Below, in pieces: positions 25,001 through 55,646 of a DNA stretch of 64,000 nucleotides. Source of the stretch: Ascaris suum (Eukaryota; Nematoda; Chromadorea; Rhabditida; Ascarididae); contig CM024172.1 in NCBI GenBank assembly GCA_013433145.1, forward strand, positions 4,349,213 through 4,413,212, written 5' to 3'. A model generated the notes under the pieces. It saw only the letters and a program-made list of their open reading frames with translations, was not told the origin of the DNA and did no database searches. The first letter of the stretch is position 1; every line of letters starts with the position of its first letter. The translations under genes and the position numbers were made by a program.

Positions 25001-27412
25001 TCGGAGTCACTCGGCATTGCACTCAGGTAAGAAAGGATCGCAATTACAATAAGACGAAAACACTGAACAACCACAGCAAAATTCGTTTTTTTTTTGATAG
25101 AGGGTTATCCCCACGTCCCCTCCCCCACCTTCAAACGACTATCATTCTTTCATACAAATGCCAAAGGCGAACCTGCACTGGAACTGAGAGTTTGGCACAT
25201 ATTGCCTCTATCTTATGTTTGAAAGCATTCGCATCGAGATGGCCCATCTGAAAGCTTCGTTACAAGCAAACTGCGACGAAATCGCCCATATTTCACAAGC
25301 TTTTGGGCATAATGGAAGATTATACAAATTCTTAACGTTAAATAGAGTTTATTAGCAACGAAATTAAGCAAAGAAGAGGGGAAATAAGAATCCAGAACCG
25401 AAGATGACTTATCAGACATAAAAAGTTCCCTTCATCGGAAACAGAGACGGTTATAAATGCGCACACTGCGCATGTACATCCCGAAAGCAGTCATTATCAC
25501 TAACGTGATCACACGTGGCTGCAGTCTGCTTGCGCGGCCTTCCAACACCTGGCTGGGCAAGCTGAGACGCACTTTGGGACTGCCCGTCATGTCGTCGATT
25601 AGGCCTTGCTTGCCTCATTACAATTACCTCCATTACCTACCCATGACTGATCAGTACCCAGTCCGTTTCCGAGTGGATGAATAATAAATGAATTTAAAAC
25701 GTCGTTAAACAGCTAAGACTTAGGAATCACTTAAGTGCAAACGGTAATCAACAATCGCGCCACTAACATCAGCACAGCACATATACGCACACCATTCCAG
25801 GTGCTTATGCCATATGTTTTGTTGTAGCAGTACTCAGATATAGCTATGATATGATAACGATAAGAGTATAACAGAAATTGTCACTCTGGGCTGTCACCTT
25901 TCACTGAATGCTCTCGAAAAGGCTGCATTCAGTGCACCACCACCCAACACGAAAGAAGTCGCTAACACTATGCTAAGCTCCCTCATAGTTCGCGCATATA
26001 TAACCTACGAAACTGGTCTTTAAGCGAAAACTCAGCATTGGAATATGAATATACTCTTACCTGAATTCCCTTCTGATTCGTGAAAAGGACAATTTTGTAC
26101 CCGTCTTTATGCAATTCAGCTAATTTCCCGACTATCTCGACATACAAAAATCGCCAGTCGAATTCGTTTATAGGGAACCTTTTACCGGAGCTGGTCGTTA
26201 TCACAGTACCATCTGAAATAAGCGATTTAAATGAAGACGTTTTCCAAAATTCACGCCTGTTAATAGTCTAATAGTCACATTGTTTTTTGATGGCGCATTT
26301 ATGTGGGAGCTTGCTGCCACCTACATGAGAAAGGTAATAGTCATTTGAGTTAGTGACGGTTGCGCACAAGGGTCGTTTAGTGAGGCAATTTGTTAAAATA
26401 TGTAACATTCAGTTTTTTATATTATGCTCTCAGAGTAATCTTCCTAACAACGGAAATAACAAAACAGTCATTCGAACATAAAAACGTTCAAAGTTGTGGT
26501 CATGTGACACAAAAATGCGACATAAAACACAAAAATGAAGTGTTCAAATTTGTAATCATAAAATGTGACTTCAGCTATCTCGAAGATGGCAAATAAGCTG
26601 AAAGGATCAAAAATGGGAAATGCTATAATGAAAGGCACTAAGAGCATTCACCAAGATCAAAGCCAGCTATTTTCTGACTATGCTCTAATCCATCGCCGCT
26701 GAAAATTAGAAGATCGCCGCCAACCGATTGCCATTTTCCGATTGCCTTCTTTTCATCGCCATCCGTTTTCCCTAAAATGTAACCGTGCCCAACGAAAGTC
26801 AAATAACAAAGTCAATAGAAAAAAGTGATACCGAACTGCTTCAAAAAGAACCTTAAACATAAGACTGTCATTTACTGGCAAAATAAATGTTGATGCGAGG
26901 TCACTGCAGTTCTCAGCGTTCTTCAAAAACAAAATGACAAATGAATACAATTTTTGCAAGTTCACAACAGCAAGCTTCCAAACTTATCAAACCTATAAAA
27001 AAGAATGCTGCGGAACCCATTCTCTGAACCGGTCTGACTTCCACCATTGGCAATATCAAAATATATTAAGCCTGATTTCAAATGAGCGACTCGCCTTAAA
27101 CAAAGGTGGACCCAATTCGTTTCTGGCCAAAAAAGAGTCGAAAATAACCCATCAAAATGTTTTGAAGCTTCAAACACCGAAACTTTCAAAAAAAGCACTG
27201 AAAACCATGGAGCAATGCATAATAATGGAATCAGAGTTAAATAAGCCCCGCTAATTTGACAGAAACACCACTTTCCCACTAGATCCAAAAAGATGCAGCA
27301 CTTCAATACGTAAGAAGTAAAAAAAATATCTGTGGGCAGAGATTTGTTGCACATCGTTTCGAAGCTAACACTGAGGAGTGGCACCTTTTTTCTTCGTTAA
27401 CCAAGCGTCCAT
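22071..27412 (-). CDS. pnkp: Bifunctional polynucleotide 3'-phosphatase/5'-kinase (PNKP), complete, 9 exons, 401 aa
   Basis: Restores 3'-OH and 5'-phosphate ends at DNA breaks so they can be ligated, in nuclear and mitochondrial single- and double-strand break repair. Exons in transcription order: 27412-27385, 26771-26652, 26212-26061, 25247-25173, 24828-24682, 24193-24022, 23698-23473, 22961-22787 and 22181-22071. All phases agree. The N-terminal HAD phosphatase has [16 protein letters not shown] (catalytic DxDGT), LFTNQKGIQ and FIGDAAGR. The C-terminal kinase has the P-loop [10 protein letters not shown] (Walker A) and IDNTNGD. The end of the protein, [17 protein letters not shown], also matches PNKP. 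The first exon is only 28 nt (MDAWLTKKK) and there is no FHA domain, unlike human PNKP (521 aa). Exon 7 has tandem acceptors (cagcag), so two forms differing by one residue are possible. Confidence 0.95.
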
Positions 27413-29501
27413 AGTGGTGTTGTCGGCTGATTTTCTTTTTGACATCGCCGAGATATGCCACTATCGATGACACCCTCACCCCAACAATTCCAATAAGCTT
27501 CACTCGCAAAACCAATGACCTCAACGGTTCAATGCTATATCTAAACCAGTGGAATATAAGTAAATAAAATATTCGTTGATAAATATTAACAATGGCACAA
27601 TTTACAGCCAACCTAGGAAAGTTCTGTTCTCGTTGGCTGATTTTCATGCGCAGAAATTCAGCACTTATCGAAAGATTAGACCCCATCTCACATCTAATTT
27701 CCGTATCATTTGCAAGTGTTCCAAATGATAAATTAGGCAAATAAATGAAAACCTGTTATGCAGTGTACATTCAGATCAAATGGTGAATGCAACAAAATCC
27801 ACTGGAAAATGGTAACCATATCTATTTTCTTAAGTTATATACGTAAGAAAATTGAAGGAAATAAAGAAACAGCACTGAATTTTGGGAGAATAAAACCTGA
27901 AACATTGGAACAGCAAAAGCAACCTGGTAACCAACATCAGGTAACCGACCAGATCATACGGCAAATCTTAAAGGGTGCATCGTTCTCGGTTGAAGATATG
28001 CTTAAGCGGGTTAACGGAAGGTAATGGATGCACGTATATCACTAATAAACAGACATATTTAGGTGAACTTTTGAAAAATGCCCGTGCACACCTCTTCTGT
28101 TAGCAACATATCACTGCTCATTAGGACGTCATACGCCACATGTGCTTATTAATCCACGATCTATCACACTCCTGTCGCAACTATCAAGATGACACCACGA
28201 CATCCGTCGATGCACTTCGTATATCTCTAGCTCGGGACCCACCGAATCACTAATGACTGAAGCAATCGAAGTGTGGACACCATTCGATGAAATATCACGC
28301 AGTATCAGTATTGCCGCAAACAGCAAGTCTCTGACAATATCCACTTCTTAACCAAGTCGCAAATGGCACCGACATTGGTGGTGCACTTTGCGGTGTGATC
28401 GTCGTTGGTTAAATAGCGCCGCACTTCTTTCCTTCAGTTAATTTTTACAGCTATCTGAGGTGGGAAGTAAATTGATTCCAACGACATATGGGCGCAGCAA
28501 CGAATAAAAAAACTTGACATAGCGAGTGCACAACGCAATGAACATTTCACTATGAAATCGAAGAGACAATTCATGACAATCATCTTTATGGCAGTTTATA
28601 CGAATATCTCAAATATAATCTATAACAACTACACCAATTTCCATCTCTTACCGCTATTGGCTAATATGTTTTACTGCTTTGGGGTCAACTCAGCGTTTCA
28701 ACATAGTTTCACATTAAAACGAGATGAAATTAGAAGGTAACAAAACAATAGCGCAGGTAACAATTTCACAGTATCGCAGCACAAAACAGCACAAACAACT
28801 TAATGCTGCACTTGTTACTTCCATCTTTTAGAAAATCAGTCACCGGAAGTGCTCCGGATCTTAAATCAAACAAATCGAATACCGCCTGACAACTTCTTGC
28901 TGAGCGAAAAAGCATAAATGAAACGAAAGAGATGAATGATTATAATGACGTCATGAAGCTCAAAAACGATGCCGGTCGAGCAGGAGTAATGTGGTAGCTA
29001 TTTCGCAGCCCAACAATTATCACAGATGAGAAATCCACTGCGTGTCGATGTGACCGACTGCCCTCTTGTCAGGGGACCTCTTGTCCTTGACAAACGACCG
29101 AAACCTTTTATATAAAAATGATGCAGACCTGTTCTGGGATTAAAGCATGCTCATGTGAATCCAGGTTGCTCCACGTCACAGGGGTTGCCCAAATATCCCT
29201 CCCCCGCATCTTGCCGGATTGAAATTCAACCGCCAACCGTATTGCGTCTCGAAGAAGCATGCTTGCAGGATGAGCATGTTTGCACAACATCAACATGAGC
29301 CGCTGAGTATACATAAGAAGAGCGATCAAACATTCCAAAAAAGCGAACAGTTTTACACGATGCAAGATTTCACCTGAAATGTTGGCGTGATCTATTTTGC
29401 ACGAAAACGAACAGCGTTTCGCAATAAAAAATCTCTTCAAAAAGAATTACAATCCTCAATGAAGGAAGCGAATATGCAAATAGATGATATTCAAATGATG
29501 T
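27413..29501. other. Spacer between MRPS33 and PNKP
   Basis: This lies between two genes of the same strand. The longest frames (140 and 145 codons on the minus strand at 26962-27384 and 27303-27740) overlap PNKP exon 1 or its flanks in other frames and show no family signature. I see no separate gene here. Confidence 0.5.
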
Positions 29502-31232
29502 TCACTTCTTGCCGCGAAGTTGAGCACGTTTGCCTTGTCCAATCGCTGGTCGAATAACTTTACCTCGCAACAATTTCAACTCGTCCTGTAAATAACAATT
29601 TGGCTGTGGAAATGGAATCACGATAAGAAATATTTCAACCTGCAGCAGTCCCATTACAGAGAATAATCATATTTATATATGAAACGATATGCGCTCTTTT
29701 AAGCTATCCTTGAGAGTATATTTTAAATCGTCCACTCGAAATGAGACTTCACTCGCACTATCGATCAATAATGCGAAATTAAGTTGTTCTGAATACGAAA
29801 TAAAATAAAATGACATAAACAGGTTTTCAACGATCATGTTTCTTGAAATGCAGTCTCAGAATATGCCGATATTTATAGAACTTACAAAACAAACAAATGT
29901 GTTGAATGAAAACGATATGCCAAATGTTCCTCTGATAAAACAAAAACCATAACCTAAGCTTAAAAGAGAGTTCCCATTCTTCAAAACTGTGGCCAAAGTT
30001 GAACAGAGATTCTAGAATGCTCGAAAAATTTCTCAGTCACCGTCAAAAGATAACCAATAGGATTAGAGGGTTTTTGCGAAATAAAGATTCAAAATTCACC
30101 TGAACTTGTCTGAATACGACATGGTCATCAAAGAAAAGCCCATGAAACCGCAACATTTTTGTTAGATAATGGAACATCGGTTGATTTGGGTAATATCCAA
30201 CCTGAAACCAACCACAAATCAAAATATCTGAAACGGAAATTTGGAAAATACCAAATTGGTGATACCATTAAAACATAAATCGAGGTTGGTGGAATTACTG
30301 CAATAAACAGCAACCAAACTGACATGTTCCGCTGCACATTTCTGTAAACTTAAAAATCATCGTTTTGTTGTGATAGAAGACGACGTAAAAAATGTGACGA
30401 TTTAATGGCAAATCTCGACAGCACAAAAATAAACCCACCCTTCCAAGGTCTGCTATCAATATTCAGCTTTGAACGAAACAATGTACGTTATAAGAAGCCG
30501 GTCAAAGAAAGCGAAGTCCTGAGAGCTCTTTTGAGTTCGATGATCGCAAACGCATTGCGACCATACAATTGAAGTTAAAACTACTCTAATTCGTATAAAA
30601 TGGGTTACATCTACACCATCCGCTCCCAACTAGTTTGAATCATTCCAAATTTTCTCACTTGTATAACATATCTGTGGGAAAATTGCCGCTGGAATATGCT
30701 GGAAATTTGTTTACCGGAAATGAACTTCGAGCTATAATAGTTCCCTTAAATTGGCAAAATTGAAGCGTCACTTGTATGGATATACCTAGGAGTATTTAAA
30801 TGGAAATTTGTAGTCATAATGAACACAGAGAATGCAAAGGCAAATTCAGAAAGTTACGAGAGCGATCACGGCGAAAGGCGGTTGAAGTTGAAGAAGTTGA
30901 ATCTACAACCAGCCAAGAAGTTGAGGAATCTACAACTTAGCGCAAAGAGAAATAAAATTCTCACTCGGCATATCCATGTAAAATACTTCATGTGTAACAA
31001 TAATTCGTACTTAAAACCACCTGAATTTACAAACCGATTTATCGTCTCGCTGTTCCAGTGGTTCAGCACTCATTACCGTCACCACCTTCATGCTTCTCGT
31101 ATCGGTAGGCCTGCTTACTTCGTTGAAGATTCGATTCGCTAATCTATCCATTCGTCTACCATAGGGAGTTGGTTGTGAGATACCTCGTCCCACATGCTGT
31201 ATACGGGAGCCCATTACCCGTATTGCACTCAT
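29502..31232 (-). CDS. mrps-33: Mitochondrial ribosomal protein S33 (mS33), complete, 3 exons, 127 aa
   Basis: A component of the small subunit of the mitochondrial ribosome. Exons: 31232-31035, 30201-30100 and 29585-29502 (TGA), all phase 0. The core matches animal MRPS33: RMDRLANRIFNEVSRPT followed by SMKVVTVMS (human RLFGEVTRPTNSKSMKVV), then YYPNQPMFHYLTKMLRF (human WYPNHHTYAELMQTLRF) and a basic tail with LKLLRGK and GQGKRAQLRGKK (human LKKLRGKEK...GKRAAK). The N terminus has about 25 residues before the conserved core, including MSAIRVMGSRIQHVGRGISQ. This stretch is rich in Arg, Ser and Gly and lacks acidic residues, which fits a mitochondrial targeting region. A CAG acceptor one base before the ATG suggests splice-leader addition. 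Starts at later in-frame ATGs are possible. Confidence 0.93.
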
Positions 31233-32612
31233 CCTGCCTTAACATTCCACAGAGGCAATATTTTAAATGAACTTAAAGACAGCCGTCAACAAATAAAACA
31301 TCTGCATCGTTTTTTGATGCATTACAATCAAATAATGGAGTGTAAATGGAAAAAAAAAATGAAATAATAAACCTACTCCTTCCATCCTACCTTAAAAAAG
31401 GGAGGGACAATCAAATTCGTAGTAATTCTCCTCCCCCTCCTCCTCTACCCTCTTACCAAATATTCCAGATTTATCAGTTTTCCTCAAATTACTCAAACTT
31501 CTGCAGAGTTCTATCACATTACTGCATCATTAAAATGCGAAGACAAAGTCAATTTCTTTGAAATATAAGGTAGAAGACTTCTTAACTTCAAATTGAGCAA
31601 GTCAAACATGCGAATTCACCAAGATTTATTCAACAATCAAGCAGAATACTCCGAAGGGATCAGTTAAATATGAGCGATGATAAGCATTAATTAGACAATA
31701 ATATGAGAGCACAGCGTAAATGAATGAATTATAAAGAATCACTGCAGTCTGCAGAGAATGGAAAAACTCTTACTCATAGAAGAACAACATGAATTTAGAA
31801 CATCCACAGCAGCATACAATGATAATCAACAACGACACTCTCAAGTACCACAAACCTAGCGATTCGACACCGCATACTGCCCTCACATACATCGAACAAC
31901 CGATGCAAGACGCCGGTAGTACATACAGAAGCTTATAATACCAACGAACCAAGTATACTTGAACCATAAAAACAAAGCAATCAATGTTTTAAAGACCTGT
32001 TGCAGCCCCGAAAGAATTAAGGCAATAGAAAACCGACATTTAACCAATTGCAACAATGCTATAGTTGGTCTTTTTTTTCTGATATATAAGTATCAAAATA
32101 CTCTCAAGCAAACATTTCACAAATGAAGCTAGATTATTTGGAAATTGGCCAATCAAATTATGGGCTCTAAAAAAGGTACTCCCTGGTGGTGAAAACGGGA
32201 TGCCCATTTATTTACTCACCACCAACTGTATAAGGACGCCAATCAGATATTTCCAACGACAAAATAAGCGATATTATTAGTAGGAAACTGACTCTCTCTT
32301 TCCTTTACAATGCAAGAATAATCCACCTGCATCATCTGTATGACGCACCATCTACCACCTATATCACTATTACGTTATATATGTTCCCCCCCCCCCCCCC
32401 CCACACAAAGTGATTCCTTTAAGTGGACTACTGCTTCACATATCAAAATATGAAAAGAAACGAAACAAAAAATTAAGTTTTCATGCAGCACTTACAGAGC
32501 ACTTTGAATGATCCGATCTGTTCGACTATCAAAGAGCCACTGCTGAAAAACATTTTTTCCTTCCAGAAATGAGACGAACCATACTCGAATGCACATCGCC
32601 GCATCACACAGC
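31233..32612. other. Spacer between RNASEH2B and MRPS33
   Basis: No gene seen. It contains a 17-C run at 32386-32402 and a pyrimidine-rich patch near 31425-31450. Frames are 71 codons or shorter and unconvincing. Confidence 0.55.
32386..32402. repeat. Run of 17 C
   Basis: Seventeen consecutive C residues on the plus strand (G on the coding strand of the neighbouring genes), in the spacer about 210 bases past the RNASEH2B stop. Confidence 0.9.
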
Positions 32613-50416
<17,804 letters not shown>

Positions 50417-53400
50417 TCAGGATTGAGAGTTGTCTTGAGGAACCCACACGTTGCAGTGCTTCCGCGGTCCGTATGCTGACCCGAGAGGACAGTTGAAAGC
50501 AGTGCGGAAAGCAGGCAAATTCTGAATGGTGCCGAACACACGGTATTTAGAAGGACTATGCGGGTCAGTCATAATCTGTGTGTACTGAGCGTCAATCGTT
50601 CGCGGTTCTTCGCACCATACTTGGGCAAAGCCCATGAAAAATAGCTGATCATGCGTGAAATCACCATACATCGGATCAGGTAGCTGTGGGTCGGGTCCAT
50701 TTTGTGATACGTAGTCCTGATAGGCACGCCAGGCTGCCTGGGCTCCTGCAGTTATGAATCCTTCTTGCTTCATGTCTAATCAGTCAGAAGTGCAAGCATC
50801 GAAATATAGTCATGTAGTGAGTCAGCGTCGCGCTGTGTTCTGCTTTAGATTTTTTGGAAAGCACCTGCTGTCATTGCCTACGCATAACAACAACTGCTGG
50901 TAAATGAACAACGCGACGACGTTGTCTTGATTGTCTGAAGCGAACGCACTTCCTCCTACATCCCCACAATCTATGAGGCCGATAGAGTTCTGGGTTGTGC
51001 GAGAAAGTTGCCGTACCTGCTTTTTCCTGCAAGGGAATACCGCATGAGTGTGAATACTCAGTTTCGTAACTATGCCCAAACAGCGGTTCACATGTAAGAG
51101 GAAGTCATGCACAGGTACGCATCCAATGTACCTCCAAACTTCAGGCCCCTTTGAACAAAACCGTTGTTAAATAAAGAACTCAACGACGCGACGGTGTTAC
51201 CTCCATTGTCGGCGATGTTCTCTCCCTGAGTTTGTTCACCGTTCACACATTCTGGCATCTTTCCACTCCCTTGAAGAGGGCAGAAAGCATCGTATTCGTC
51301 GATGACACATTGAGCCATATTGTTGAATCCAGCAGCTGATTCATTCGTCATCCAATCAATGAGTGCGCCTACTCCATTCCACTGTACTCCCTGGTCGTCA
51401 AAGCCATGCGTCAGCTCATGTCCAGCCACCAGGCCAAGACCTCCGTAATTAAGTGATGCAGGCCAATTCTCGTCGAAGAATGGCTGCTGCAGGATACCAG
51501 CCGGGAAGGTTATCGAGTTGTATTCCGGCTAAAATTTACATTATTACTATTAAAACCAGCATTGTGCAAGACGTTCGAGAAGTGTTGTGTTTTTTTGCAA
51601 AATGGTTAAAAAGAGAGAGTAGATTCATGGTGATTACTTCTAATGGAGGATTAAAAATCGTGTGAAAGAGAGCGTCAACAGTTCGATTCTGCGCACCTCT
51701 AACTTTTTTTTTTCGAAGGGAAAAGACTGTTACAAATTTATATGCAATGAGAACAACGTAGACACAGAATATTTTTATGCAGAATATTGAGTGACTAAAA
51801 AAGAATAAAATTCTTATGCTGAATGCAATGTTTATCTCACTTAGGTAGATGGCTTTTTATTGAATTACGCATTGGACGTGTTAAACCGTATTTTTTTCGA
51901 GCTTTTTGTTTGTGCAGCTCGACTAATGCCCACTTAAATATCAATTATTTGCAGCTTCACCTACCGAACAGACGAGAGTTCAGATGTGAAAATTATCTGC
52001 AATTGTATGCTTATGTATCATATGCTGATCTATGAATGCAAATGCGATTATTCTTGAACATGCGAACTGCTATCATGATTAATTCTTTGCAATAATTGCA
52101 TTCCACTTACGTAGTACCAAGCGTTGACAGCACTAGGTGCTCCACCGAAATCATTTCTATCAACGGCGGCATTTTCGACGAGAACCTTATAAGTGAGTTT
52201 GAAGTTGAACTCGTCCGTTTTGCGTATCAGATCGAAATAACTATCATCGGTAGCATAACTCAGGTCGGCGTAGTAGGCGTCCAACTGTGTGTTGTTAAGT
52301 ATGAAATCAGGGAATGCGATATTTTGCGTCAGATCAGTGATCTTACCATACGCTCCCACTTTTGTGCTATCATCCATCCAGTCGAGACGATTTATCATTC
52401 CTCGGAAAGAAAGAAGGATATTCTCGATTATCCCTCCAACATGTCTAAAAATTATTTCAACTTCAATCTCGTTTTCTTTGTCGTCACTATAAAGTTCTGA
52501 GAGAGAAGCGAGTAGCGCAAGCAAAAGCTTAATTTCTAAGAACGTTATGGACATAACTGAATGCGTAAAGTGGTTTTTTCGAAGCAGTGAAATGGGATGG
52601 TAAATAGCAGAGTCATGAATATTCCACTAACACAGTTACAGAACTTACGTCCTTATTCTTTCGACTGCAGCTGCATTCGGATAAGAATAATCGACGAAAA
52701 TTCTTGCGTTTGCATACTGCATCATGCTCACAGTTTCATAGGCACACTGAACATTCGGCTCATCATATGCTGCCGTTAAATCTTTCTTGAAAGTTTGCCC
52801 GCGTCTCCGACGACCAAGCATCGGCTGATTGGAAACGACAGTTCGAGCCTTGTATCCCAGAGGCTTCGGAAGATATTCGTTGTTTTGTGCCAAAATTCGG
52901 TAGAAGAAGTAATTCGCGATCAAGTTAGAGTCGAACTTCTCGAAGTCTTGACTGAGTTTGCCAATCATAGTTGGTTCCATCACAAAGAATACACAATTTG
53001 GGTCTTTGAAATAAGTGTCGAGTTGTGTATATGTCGTAGAAAGGGCTGTGAAGTAGCCTGGCAAGTCAATGAACGCGAAAGCACTACTAGCATTCTCTAT
53101 TTTGTAAGGATTATAGGAGCGCGAATACTGACGGCGTGCTGTGTCATCAGTGCTGTAGTCTTGTGCGAGAGCCCTCTCAAATTCGAGCAGGGCGTCCACG
53201 TCGGAGCTCAACTTCTCTTGGTCCAGATTCACCTTAAACCTATTAAAAATCATTCTCATCGTAAAAAACTAACTTACGACACAAGCAGCGAAACCCAAAG
53301 AAGAAAAATTTATGCAAACGTCCAAAAATTTCTTAGCCGCTCCCCTCACTGCTTGTGGAATTGTGCAAGGTGCAGATAATAACGTTACCTGTGATAAGTG

Positions 53401-54813
53401 TCCTCCTTTCGACTCAAAAATATTTAGTTACAAAACACAGTTAAAACACTGCCTAATCATTTCTCTACCAAAACGGAAAGATGGAAATGAAAGATTTCTA
53501 CGATGTCCACCTCGCCTGTTCATTCATTCCGCATAAGCTATCAAATTTCTCACCTTCACAAGCGATGCGAACTGATTGAAAAGGTCGATCGTATTCGGCT
53601 TATATGACCTCACTGTAGTTGGCCATGCGGTTGGCGAATAATAGGTCTTAGAATAATAGAGTGCATTTTGATCCATGAAGAAGCTGAAGTGATCAGGGTT
53701 TTTCCAGTCCGTATCAACCATGGTACTGATCAACGTATCGATTCCTTGTGAACTCAAGTAACCGACCGCTTTACCGAGCACCACCTTATCGAGGGACTGA
53801 GGGCTTTGTGATGCTTGGCTGTACACCATCGAAAATTTGAGTCCTGTCTGCTTTTCGAACGCTTCAAGAGCATTCAGTACAACAGTGCCGTTGCGAATAT
53901 GATAATCAAAGTTTGCTCGTGTGGCCTTACATGTTTCGTAATATTGGATCGTCTTTTTCAATGCCGTCGGAGTCTGAAATTTGCATTTAGAGTTTTCTTA
54001 TTGAAATAAATGCTTAATGAAGCAACTGAGCTTTAAGAAAAAGCATCTTATTCGAGCCTTGACGACATTACGTAATTTTACCGAGTGCTGTCGAATGTTT
54101 TGGCCTACCGAACGCTGCCGTTGAAGGTGGATAAAGCGTAGCCTGGAGATGAAGTACTTCTGTGTTATGTTGAGACAGCATAACACCGGTCATTATTACA
54201 ACGGAATACAACAGTAATAAGGATTATTATTACTACGTCTGGCTGCACACTGGGACAATGTTGATGCATACAATATGCGAGAAAAATGATTTTCTTTTTT
54301 GGGGGAAAGGGGGGGGGAGGGGTGAGATCTCGTATGTCGCTAAATTTGTTCTGTAACATGTGACGCTATAAATGGGCCGCTAACGGTTACAGAAAGATCG
54401 GAGTGAAATTAGAGAGCAAAACATGTTCCACTTTTTTTTCACACGGGGATATACTGTGCCAACGAAACGGAAGAGCTTTCGAAATGTGCGAGTTGCCCCC
54501 AGTTCCATCCATTTTCGAATAACTGCAATCTGAGCAACCTGAGCTTCATTATACATTGGTAGCTCCATCTGATAGCTCATTGCACGGTAGCTAGCCAATC
54601 GACCCTTTCTGAAGCTGAGCAACTGATGATGGTTTCCACAGGCGTAACCGTAGAAATCATTGCAAGGGTCGGCACTTAGGTTCACTGATTGTTTGAAAAA
54701 TTCGACGGATTCTGAATACGCTCGATGCTTCGCTTCCTCTGCGGGTGAGACCTTGGATGCTGATAGGATGTTCAACGCATTCTCTGTCCTTGGCGGTTCG
54801 GGAATACCATAGG
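50417..54813 (-). CDS. nep: Neprilysin-like M13 zinc metallopeptidase, gene A (first coding exon not found)
   Basis: A secreted or cell-surface endopeptidase predicted to cut short peptides. Exons: 54813-54539, 53973-53554, 53232-52649, 52444-52111, 51528-51201 and 50745-50417, giving 755 residues. An upstream exon with the signal sequence or membrane anchor is missing. The N-terminal M13 domain has SADPCNDFYGYACGNH. The catalytic domain has [20 protein letters not shown], the zinc site [20 protein letters not shown] (third zinc ligand Glu plus Asp) and GPDPQLP followed by FTHDQLFFMGFAQVWC. The C terminus is CNVWVPQDNSQS with the conserved Cys-x-x-Trp end. All catalytic residues are present, so the enzyme should be active. 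The acceptor at 53233 could instead lie at 53240, but only the former keeps phase with the preceding exon. The acceptor of the first listed exon is also uncertain by about 15 bases. Confidence 0.95.
54300..54323. repeat. G-rich tract in a neprilysin gene A intron
   Basis: The plus strand reads G5-6, AAA, G9-10, A, G4. This is a purine-only tract dense in G that could form a quadruplex. It lies in the intron between the first two listed exons of gene A. Confidence 0.7.
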
Positions 54814-55646
54814 CTGCAACGGTGTTCTACTACTGTCAAGGTTCACTGCATGAAAAGGTACGTATAAATTGAAATATACAGCCAATGGAAAAAAGAGTGG
54901 GAAGAAATTTCATTTAAGTGGCTCCAAGCACCTTTTTAGCACTGTTCTTCTTCACCGCATTTCATTTGACTTTCCTGCCGTATGGAAAAGTCAGAAAGAA
55001 TCCCTCTAGTGATTTTGCGGATGGAAAAACTCTAAGTGAAACACTGATACATTCGACTTGTTTCGCACTCCTCATTCAACTGTTGGAAAAGCGGCATTTT
55101 TTGTGTATATGAATGAATTTGCCGCTAGAAAGCACATCGCGTTACAAAGACAAAATTGCACAAGTTGCGCTCTTTAGAGATTTCTTCGTTCAGAGAACCG
55201 ACGTCAAGTATTTCAATACAACGTCTTTGACGTTTTATTATGAGAAGATCAAAGACCAAACAGTCAGATGTAATGTCGCAGTTCACTAACGTCCATCTTA
55301 ATATGCCTATCGGTTCGCCTATTTGCATTTTGAAACGACGTTTAGTTAGTCACCTATTGAAATGACATTTACACCCCAGCCACCCATTTGGGTAAATATC
55401 AACGGTCATTTTCAATAAAACTATGATTTTTTCGCGACTAAACGGAATGACTGCTGAACTTGTTGTCCAACCAGCAAATTTTTCTATCTTTTATTCATCT
55501 ATCTGCTATTTTTGACAGGTTCCAACTGGTGAGATCACAAAATAAACTCATCTTCCCATTTTACTGAGTCATTTGATAAGCATATTTCATACCGCTAGTA
55601 GTATATGAAAATATTGCATGATGAAAATGAAAATAACTGTATTCCA
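54814..55646. other. Region between neprilysin genes A and B
   Basis: It should contain the missing 5' exon and promoter of gene A and the 3' UTR of gene B. I could not identify a signal-peptide exon on the minus strand. A hydrophobic frame at 54918-55112 is on the plus strand and has no partner exon. Confidence 0.45.
55490..55495 (-). terminator. Polyadenylation signal of neprilysin gene B
   Basis: The reverse complement reads AATAAA, about 150 bases beyond the gene B stop codon at 55647-55649. Confidence 0.5.

Noticed and set aside
53263..53400. Possible extra exon in neprilysin gene A (frame containing AVRGAAKKFLDV)
   Set aside because: It starts after a good acceptor, but no donor gives the phase needed. 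Joining 53554 directly to 53232 reproduces the family sequence seen in gene B without it.
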